Source: SKKL01 sp046543225 (GTDB lineage Bacteria > Actinomycetota > Acidimicrobiia > Acidimicrobiales > SKKL01). From it: DNA of 12,809 nt. The stretch covers positions 1 through 12,809 of the forward strand of contig JBKGZW010000082.1 of NCBI GenBank assembly GCA_046543225.1. Reading direction: 5' to 3'. The number at the start of each line of letters is the position of its first letter. Within the stretch, counting starts at the first letter, position 1. Under the pieces are notes generated by a model. The model was not told the DNA's origin, made no database searches, and saw only the letters and a list, made by a program, of their open reading frames with translations. Made by a program: the position numbers and the translations under genes. This document shows positions 7,943 through 12,809 of this stretch, one piece after another.

Positions 7943-9336
7943 TGCTCGTCCTCGTCCTCTGGGTCGGTGTCGTCTGGATCGGTGGCATCCTCTTCGGCCG
8001 CGGCGAGCACCGCGTCGAGCTCGGATCGATCGATGGGCTTGCCGTCCTCATCGACCACCTCGACCTGCTCGATGAGCTGATCGAGGGCCTTCTGCTTTGC
8101 CAGATCCGAGCGTATCGCCGCCAACTGACCACTGCGCTCGAACTGTTCGCGAACCGCCTCGATCGACTCGCCGACCCGCTCGGCGACGTCGGCGAACTCG
8201 GCCTCGACGTCGTCGTCGGAGACCTCGATCCCTTCGGCCTCGGCCACCGCCCGCAGGGCGAGATCGACCAGCACCGCCTGGCTGGCGGTGTCGCGCAGCC
8301 CTTCGACGAAGGACTCCTGGGTCTGGCCGGTCATGGCCAGGAACTGGTCGAGCTCGATGCCCTGGGCCTGCAGCCGCATGGCCATGTCCTGGACGCGGTT
8401 CTGCATCTCCGAGGACACCAGGGCCTCGGGAGGTTCGAGGTCGACCAGCTCGGCGACCGCGGCGGCGGTCTTCTCGCGGATGGCCGACTGGGCCTGGGAG
8501 GCCCTGGTCTCGACCAGTCGGTTCCGGATGTCGGCACGCAGCTCGTCGAGGGTCTCGAACTCCGACGCCTCGGCCGCCCACTCGTCGGTGAGCTCGGGGA
8601 GGACCTTCTCCTGGACCTCGATGACCTCGACCACGAAGTCGATGGGACCGTGATCGGGTTCGTCCTCTTCCTCGTGGGTGTGGTCGTCGCCGGTGAAGGT
8701 GAGCGTGTCGCCGGCAGATGCTCCTCGGAGGTTCTCGTCGATCTCGGGGATGACCGACCCCTGACCCAGCTCGTAGGTGTAGCCGGTGGCGGTGAACCCC
8801 TCGAGCGGCTCGCCGTCGCGGGACCCTTCGATGTCGATGACGACGTGGTCGCCGTCCTGGGCGGGGCGGTCGACGGTGACCAGCTCGGCGTGCTGCTCCC
8901 GCATGCGCTCGAGCTGGGCCTCGACGTCGTCGTCGCTGGGTGTCGGTGACGGAACCTCGACCCGGAGGTTGGCGTAGCCGGCCACGTTGACCACGGGTCG
9001 GACCTCGACCACCGCGTCGAAGCTGACCGGACCGGTCTCGGCCCCGTCGGTGATCTCGATCTCCGGCGAGGCGATGACGTCGACCTCGTGGGTGGCGACC
9101 GCTTCGGCGTAGTAGCCGGGCACCGCTTCACGCAGAGCCTCCTCGCGTGCCACCCCCGGCCCGAGACGGGCCTCCAGGAGCTTGCGCGGGGCCTTGCCCG
9201 GCCGAAAGCCGGGCAGGCGGACCTCACGGGCGATTCGCTTGAACGCCTCGTCCATCGCGGGTTCGAGCTCGGACTCGTCCACCTCGATCGAGAGACGGAC
9301 CTTGTTCCCCTCGAGGGGTTCGACAGTGCTCTTCAC
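7939..9336 (-). CDS. tig: Trigger factor, ribosome-associated chaperone
   Basis: Trigger factor binds the ribosome exit tunnel near protein L23 and shields nascent chains. It has 465 residues from GTG at 9336. The ribosome-binding signature GFRPGKAP is at 43-50. An FKBP-type peptidyl-prolyl isomerase domain spans about 155-243, followed by the helical C-terminal chaperone domain. The FKBP loop carries a His/Asp/Glu-rich stretch (217-229), and the last ~20 residues are very acidic. The open frame runs on to 9786, but that part is antisense to two tRNA genes and the esterase start, so it is not coding. No ribosome binding site precedes the GTG, and a -10-like TACACT ends nine bases upstream, so the mRNA may be leaderless. 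It heads tig-clpP-clpX. Confidence 0.95.
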   Translation of the reverse strand: MKSTVEPLEGNKVRLSIEVDESELEPAMDEAFKRIAREVRLPGFRPGKAPRKLLEARLGPGVAREEALREAVPGYYAEAVATHEVDVIASPEIEITDGAETGPVSFDAVVEVRPVVNVAGYANLRVEVPSPTPSDDDVEAQLERMREQHAELVTVDRPAQDGDHVVIDIEGSRDGEPLEGFTATGYTYELGQGSVIPEIDENLRGASAGDTLTFTGDDHTHEEEDEPDHGPIDFVVEVIEVQEKVLPELTDEWAAEASEFETLDELRADIRNRLVETRASQAQSAIREKTAAAVAELVDLEPPEALVSSEMQNRVQDMAMRLQAQGIELDQFLAMTGQTQESFVEGLRDTASQAVLVDLALRAVAEAEGIEVSDDDVEAEFADVAERVGESIEAVREQFERSGQLAAIRSDLAKQKALDQLIEQVEVVDEDGKPIDRSELDAVLAAAEEDATDPDDTDPEDEDEQ

Positions 9337-9345
9337 AGACTGGTG

Positions 9346-9351
9346 AGTGTA
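9346..9351 (-). promoter_or_regulatory. Candidate -10 element of the tig operon
   Basis: TACACT on the minus strand matches the TAnnnT pattern and ends nine bases before the GTG start of tig. Transcription would then begin at or within a few bases of the start codon. No recognisable -35 box is present at 16-18 bases upstream, which is common in actinobacterial promoters but lowers confidence. Confidence 0.45.
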
Positions 9352-9410
9352 CCGGCCACCCCGACCGCCCTCGCGCGGATGCTCGTGTCCGATCGGGGCA
9401 GCGGAGCGAC

Positions 9411-9416
9411 TACCAT
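9411..9416 (+). promoter_or_regulatory. Candidate -10 element for the tRNA pair
   Basis: TACCAT lies 13 bases before the mature 5' end of tRNA-Pro, a normal distance for a tRNA promoter with a short leader. The -35 region is not recognisable. It is divergent from the candidate tig promoter, about 60 bases away. Confidence 0.4.
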
Positions 9417-9429
9417 CGCCACGTCGGAC

Positions 9430-9506
9430 CGGGGAGTGGCGCAGCTTGGTAGCGCACCTGCTTTGGGAGCAGGGGGTCGTCAGTTCAAATCTGGCCTCCC
9501 CGACCA
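9430..9506 (+). tRNA. tRNA-Pro (anticodon TGG)
   Basis: The gene folds into a complete cloverleaf of 77 bases. Acceptor stem CGGGGAG / CTCCCCG pairs fully. The anticodon stem CCTGC / GCAGG holds loop TTTGGGA with anticodon TGG at 9464-9466, reading CCA and, with wobble or modification, other proline codons. The T-arm GTCAG / CTGGC has loop TTCAAAT. Discriminator A and an encoded CCA end the gene. Confidence 0.97.
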
Positions 9507-9508
9507 GT

Positions 9509-9528
9509 GCCGCTCCTCCGGGAGCGGC
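9509..9528 (+). other. Perfect hairpin between the two tRNA genes
   Basis: GCCGCTCC and GGAGCGGC form an 8-bp perfect stem with the tetraloop TCCG. It fills most of the 27-base spacer between tRNA-Pro and tRNA-Gly. No T-run follows, so it looks less like a classical terminator than a spacer structure in a two-tRNA transcript, perhaps guiding RNase processing. The role is inferred. Confidence 0.5.
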
Positions 9529-9533
9529 CACCC

Positions 9534-9608
9534 GCGGGTGTAGTTCAACGGCTAGAACCTCAGCCTTCCAAGCTGATGATGGGGGTTCGATTCCCCCCAC
9601 CCGCTCCA
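9534..9608 (+). tRNA. tRNA-Gly (anticodon TCC)
   Basis: The gene is 75 bases with a full cloverleaf. Acceptor GCGGGTG / CACCCGC pairs fully. D-stem is GTTC / GAAC. The anticodon stem TCAGC / GCTGA holds loop CTTCCAA with anticodon TCC at 9567-9569, reading GGA and GGG. The T-arm GGGGG / CCCCC has loop TTCGATT. Discriminator T and encoded CCA follow. It lies 27 bases after tRNA-Pro on the same strand and is probably co-transcribed. Confidence 0.97.
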
Positions 9609-9633
9609 CGTCTCCATTCCATCTTCGCGCCGA

Positions 9634-9655
9634 GGCCGGCCGCAACGAACCGGCC
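9634..9655 (+). terminator. Possible terminator hairpin after the tRNA pair
   Basis: GGCCGG and CCGGCC can form a 6-bp stem with a ten-base loop, 25 bases after tRNA-Gly. There is no downstream T-run, so it would be an atypical (I-shaped) terminator of the kind proposed for high-GC actinobacteria. Such palindromes also arise by chance at this base composition. Confidence 0.25.
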
Positions 9656-9674
9656 CGAGAGCGCGGCTCGCGAG

Positions 9675-9680
9675 TATCCT
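9675..9680 (+). promoter_or_regulatory. Candidate -10 element of the esterase gene
   Basis: TATCCT fits TAnnnT and lies 32 bases before the esterase ATG, giving a leader of roughly 25 bases with a ribosome binding site. No -35 box is recognisable at the usual distance. Confidence 0.35.
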
Positions 9681-9699
9681 CGGCACCTCGAACGGCACG

Positions 9700-9705
9700 A
9701 GGGGG
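9700..9705 (+). promoter_or_regulatory. Ribosome binding site of the esterase gene
   Basis: AGGGGG lies seven bases before the ATG at 9713. It decides the start against the much longer open frame beginning at 9347, which would read through both tRNA genes. Confidence 0.75.
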
Positions 9706-9712
9706 GAAGATC

Positions 9713-11173
9713 ATGAGCGAGACGATCGCGTCGACGCACGCGGGCGAGGTCCGGGGCACCTCGGGCGACGGGGTGATGAGCTTCAAGGGCGTGCCGTACG
9801 CAGCCCCGCCGGTCGGCGACCGGAGGTTTCGACCGCCTGCCCCGGTCGAACCGTGGGAGGGCGCCCGCGACGCGCTGACCCTGCCCCCCTCGTGTCCGCA
9901 ACCGTCGGGGCGACCCGAGGGCTGGATGCCCGAACCCTCGATCGACGAGGACTGCCTCTACCTCAACGTGTGGACCCCCGGTGTCGACGACGCTCGGCGA
10001 CCGGTCATGTTCTGGATCCACGGTGGCGGCTACGCCATCGGCTCTGGGTCATGGCCGATCTATGACGGCGAGCGCCTGGCCCGCCGAGGCGACGCGGTGG
10101 TCATCACCGTGAACCACCGCCTCGGCCCGCTCGGCTACCTGCACCTGGCCGAGATCGCGGGCGACGAGTTCGCTTCCTCGGGCAACAACGGGATGCTCGA
10201 CCTGGTGGCTGCGCTCGAGTGGACCCGCGACAACATCGAGCGGTTCGGCGGTGACCCGGGCAACGTGACCGTGTTCGGCGAGTCCGGCGGAGGCGCCAAG
10301 ATCTCCACCCTGCTGGCCATGCCCGCCGCTCGCGACCTGTTCCACCGGGCCATCATCCAGAGCGGTCCCAGCATGCGCGTGATGAGCCAGCGCCGTGCCA
10401 CCGAGTCGGCTCGCAGGCTCCTCGACGAGCTCGAGGTCGGCGAGGCCAACCTCTCGGCCCTGTGGGACCTCCCCGCCGAACGCCTGATCGGCTCCAGCGG
10501 AGGGATGAGCCGCATGGGCTTCACCCCCGTGCTCGACAGCACGGTGGTTCCGAGCCACCCGGCCGATGCGCTGGCCGACGGGTCGGCGATCGATGTGCCC
10601 CTCATCATCGGCTGCAACCGCGACGAGGGGGCGGGCCAGCTCCCTGACGAGCTGGACGAGGCGGGCCTGCGCGAGCGGTTGGCCAGCTACGGCGACGAGG
10701 CGGTCGACGACATCGTGTCCACCTACGAGAAGGTGTTCCCCGAGGCGTCGCCGCTCGACATCTACAGCTACGTCCTCACCGATTCGCGGATGCGGTACGG
10801 GTCGATCCAACTCGCCGAGCGCCACGCCACCGCCATGTCGTCGCCGACCTACATGTACCTGTTCTGCGCCCAGACGGCCGGTCGAGCCGGTCACGGCTAC
10901 GAGATCGTCTACCACATGGACAACCTGGGCCAGGGTGCCCGCCCACCATCGCCGGCCCGGCAGGCGCTCGCCGACCAGATGAGCGACGCCTGGCTCGCGT
11001 TCGCCCGCCGCGGCGACCCCAACCACGAGGGCCTCACCCACTGGCCCGCCTACGATCCGATCGATCGCGCCACGATGTACTTCGACCGGGGAGGGGGTAC
11101 GGTGCACCGCGATCCCGAGACACCGACCCGTGAACTGTGGGAGCATCTGCTCACTCGCCCGGCCGCGCGGTGA
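9713..11173 (+). CDS. Type-B carboxylesterase / lipase family alpha/beta hydrolase
   Basis: This enzyme hydrolyses carboxylic esters, but the natural substrate cannot be read from sequence. It has 486 residues and no signal peptide, so it is probably cytoplasmic. Visible motifs are the family N-terminal FKGVPYAAPPVGDRRFRPP (24-42), EDCLYLNVWTP (79-89), oxyanion-hole HGGG (103-106) and nucleophile Ser191 in GESGGG. The acid is probably Glu305 in NRDEGAG and the base His394 in GHGYE, so the catalytic triad looks complete. The nucleophile elbow has GESGGG where many relatives have GESAGA. It stands alone on the plus strand after the tRNAs, 155 bases before a sugar-transporter ATPase, and its own promoter and ribosome binding site are plausible. 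Para-nitrobenzyl esterase-like enzymes are the closest general class. Confidence 0.93.
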   Translation: MSETIASTHAGEVRGTSGDGVMSFKGVPYAAPPVGDRRFRPPAPVEPWEGARDALTLPPSCPQPSGRPEGWMPEPSIDEDCLYLNVWTPGVDDARRPVMFWIHGGGYAIGSGSWPIYDGERLARRGDAVVITVNHRLGPLGYLHLAEIAGDEFASSGNNGMLDLVAALEWTRDNIERFGGDPGNVTVFGESGGGAKISTLLAMPAARDLFHRAIIQSGPSMRVMSQRRATESARRLLDELEVGEANLSALWDLPAERLIGSSGGMSRMGFTPVLDSTVVPSHPADALADGSAIDVPLIIGCNRDEGAGQLPDELDEAGLRERLASYGDEAVDDIVSTYEKVFPEASPLDIYSYVLTDSRMRYGSIQLAERHATAMSSPTYMYLFCAQTAGRAGHGYEIVYHMDNLGQGARPPSPARQALADQMSDAWLAFARRGDPNHEGLTHWPAYDPIDRATMYFDRGGGTVHRDPETPTRELWEHLLTRPAAR

Positions 11174-11212
11174 CGGCGCCCATCCAGAGATCGTCCAAGC
11201 GCTCCGGGGTGC

Positions 11213-11231
11213 CAAGGGGGTACAAGGGGGT
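11213..11231 (+). repeat. Two direct copies of a 9-mer with a 10-bp period
   Basis: CAAGGGGGT occurs at 11213-11221 and again at 11223-11231, one base apart. A period near one helical turn would place both copies on the same DNA face. It lies about 50 bases upstream of the candidate -10 of the transporter ATPase gene, where a regulator could bind. Chance G-runs in high-GC DNA are an alternative. Confidence 0.5.
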
Positions 11232-11281
11232 CCACGAAGCAGGACCTTCTCCTCTGTCCGTCATTCGGTCGCCTACGTAAG

Positions 11282-11287
11282 TATCAT
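11282..11287 (+). promoter_or_regulatory. Candidate -10 element of the transporter genes
   Basis: TATCAT lies 42 bases before the GTG start of the ATPase gene, in a locally AT-richer patch that also holds the palindrome TACGTA at 11274-11279. No good -35 match is seen at 16-18 bases upstream. Confidence 0.4.
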
Positions 11288-11316
11288 CACCACGGGTCGC
11301 TCGACCCCGACCAGAT

Positions 11317-11322
11317 GGGGAG
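11317..11322 (+). promoter_or_regulatory. Ribosome binding site of the ABC ATPase gene
   Basis: GGGGAG lies six bases before GTG at 11329. The earlier in-frame TTG at 11323 directly abuts this site and cannot use it, so GTG is the likely start. Confidence 0.75.
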
Positions 11323-11328
11323 TTGTCA

Positions 11329-12546
<1,218 letters not shown>

Positions 12547-12549
12547 CAA

Positions 12550-12574
12550 CCGGCCGTGGCCACGACGGCTCCGG
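12550..12574 (+). other. Hairpin between the ATPase and lipoprotein genes
   Basis: A stem of CCG plus GCCGT pairs with ACGGC plus CGG across a two-base bulge, with loop GGCCACG. It begins three bases after the ATPase stop. No T-run follows. Such structures in transporter operons can stabilise or partly terminate transcripts to set different levels of ATPase and binding protein. That role is inferred. Confidence 0.4.
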
Positions 12575-12605
12575 TCCCGATCCAAGCAGCACCAAACACC
12601 CAAAG

Positions 12606-12611
12606 AAGGGG
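12606..12611 (+). promoter_or_regulatory. Ribosome binding site of the lipoprotein gene
   Basis: AAGGGG lies eight bases before ATG at 12620. It supports that start and the downstream lipoprotein signal peptide. Confidence 0.75.
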
Positions 12612-12619
12612 TACGAAAC

Positions 12620-12809
12620 ATGCGACTACGACGACTCTTGGTACCACTGTTCGTCCTCGCGTTGCTGGCAGCAGCCTGTGGCAACGACGATGACGACGAC
12701 GGAGACAACGGAGACACCCCCAGCGAGCAAGGGGATGACAACGGAGAGAACGGAGACAACGGGGCCGCTCCCAGCGACCAAGGCGAGGACACCGGCAACG
12801 TCAACCTGC
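12620..12809 (+). CDS. Lipoprotein, probable ABC transporter solute-binding protein, 3' end cut by window
   Basis: Only the first 63 codons are visible and the frame is open to the window end. Residues 1-20 are a clear lipoprotein signal: basic MRLRR, a hydrophobic core, then LLAAAC with the lipidated Cys20. After the Cys comes a linker to about residue 59 made almost only of Asp, Asn, Gly, Glu, Gln, Pro and Ser, then the first residues of the mature domain (NVNL). The folded domain is not in the window. Its identity as the solute-binding partner of the preceding ATPase is inferred from adjacency and the lipobox. The acidic linker would lift the domain off the membrane. Confidence 0.8.
   Translation, partial: MRLRRLLVPLFVLALLAAACGNDDDDDGDNGDTPSEQGDDNGENGDNGAAPSDQGEDTGNVNL
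12683..12796 (+). repeat. Low-complexity acidic linker with an internal 51-base duplication
   Basis: Codons 22-59 of the lipoprotein encode a Asp/Asn/Gly-rich linker. Residues 28-40 and 45-57 repeat the pattern GDNGxxPSxQGxD, with 9 of 13 identical and an offset of 17 codons (DNA 12701-12739 and 12752-12790). This looks like a tandem duplication by slippage in a region with little structural constraint. Confidence 0.65.

Noticed and set aside
9347..9712. Upstream extension of the esterase frame, giving a 608-residue product
   Set aside because: It reads through both tRNA genes. The ATG at 9713 has a good ribosome binding site and gives the usual family N-terminus.
9337..9786. In-frame upstream extension of the trigger factor frame, giving a 615-residue product
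   Set aside because: The extension is antisense to both tRNA genes and to the esterase start. Its peptide resembles the known spurious products of antisense tRNA reading (for example GGIEPPSSAWKAEVLAVELH-like stretches). The chaperone domain begins normally at GTG 9336.
11175..11213. Possible terminator after the esterase from pairing of GGCGCCC with GGGTGCC
   Set aside because: The stem needs a G-U pair and encloses a 25-base loop with no T-run, so it is too weak to call.

Overview
This is chromosomal housekeeping DNA from a high-GC bacterium, most likely an actinobacterium and possibly of the class Acidimicrobiia. The class is inferred from strong G/C third-position bias, frequent GTG starts, tRNA genes that encode their own CCA ends, and an actinobacterial-type sugar-transporter ATPase. 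There is no 16S or other decisive marker here. I see no integrase, transposase, CRISPR array, phage gene or defence module.

Minus strand, 1-9336: nine genes run the same way, in transcription order tig, clpP, clpX, folC, ndk, mreB, mreC, mreD, mrdA. The first three are protein folding and degradation (trigger factor, ClpP peptidase, ClpX unfoldase). Next come folate polyglutamylation (folC) and nucleotide balance (ndk). The last four belong to the cell-elongation machinery (MreB, MreC, MreD and PBP2). PBP2 is cut by the window start before its KTG motif. Spacings are short (a 4-base overlap for tig/clpP, 30, 20 and 48 bases, and a 1-base overlap for mreC/mreD). The exception is 124 bases between ndk and mreB, where a separate mre promoter could sit.

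Plus strand, 9430-9608: tRNA-Pro(TGG) and tRNA-Gly(TCC) are divergent from tig across a 93-base region. A perfect 8-bp hairpin lies in the spacer between the tRNAs.

Plus strand, 9713-12809: a type-B carboxylesterase with a complete catalytic set is followed, after 155 bases, by a sugar-type (CUT1/MalK-UgpC-like) ABC transporter ATPase. After that comes the start of a lipoprotein with a very acidic Asp/Asn/Gly linker, probably the solute-binding protein of the same transporter. The permeases would lie beyond the window.

No stretch over 300 bases lacks a gene. Several starts differ from the longest open frame: tig, folC, mreB, the esterase and the ATPase all start inside it. The items most worth a second look are small: a possibly leaderless tig transcript divergent from the tRNAs, structured intergenic spacers, a 10-bp-period direct repeat before the transporter, and low-complexity protein segments. 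I did not find a convincing new biological system.
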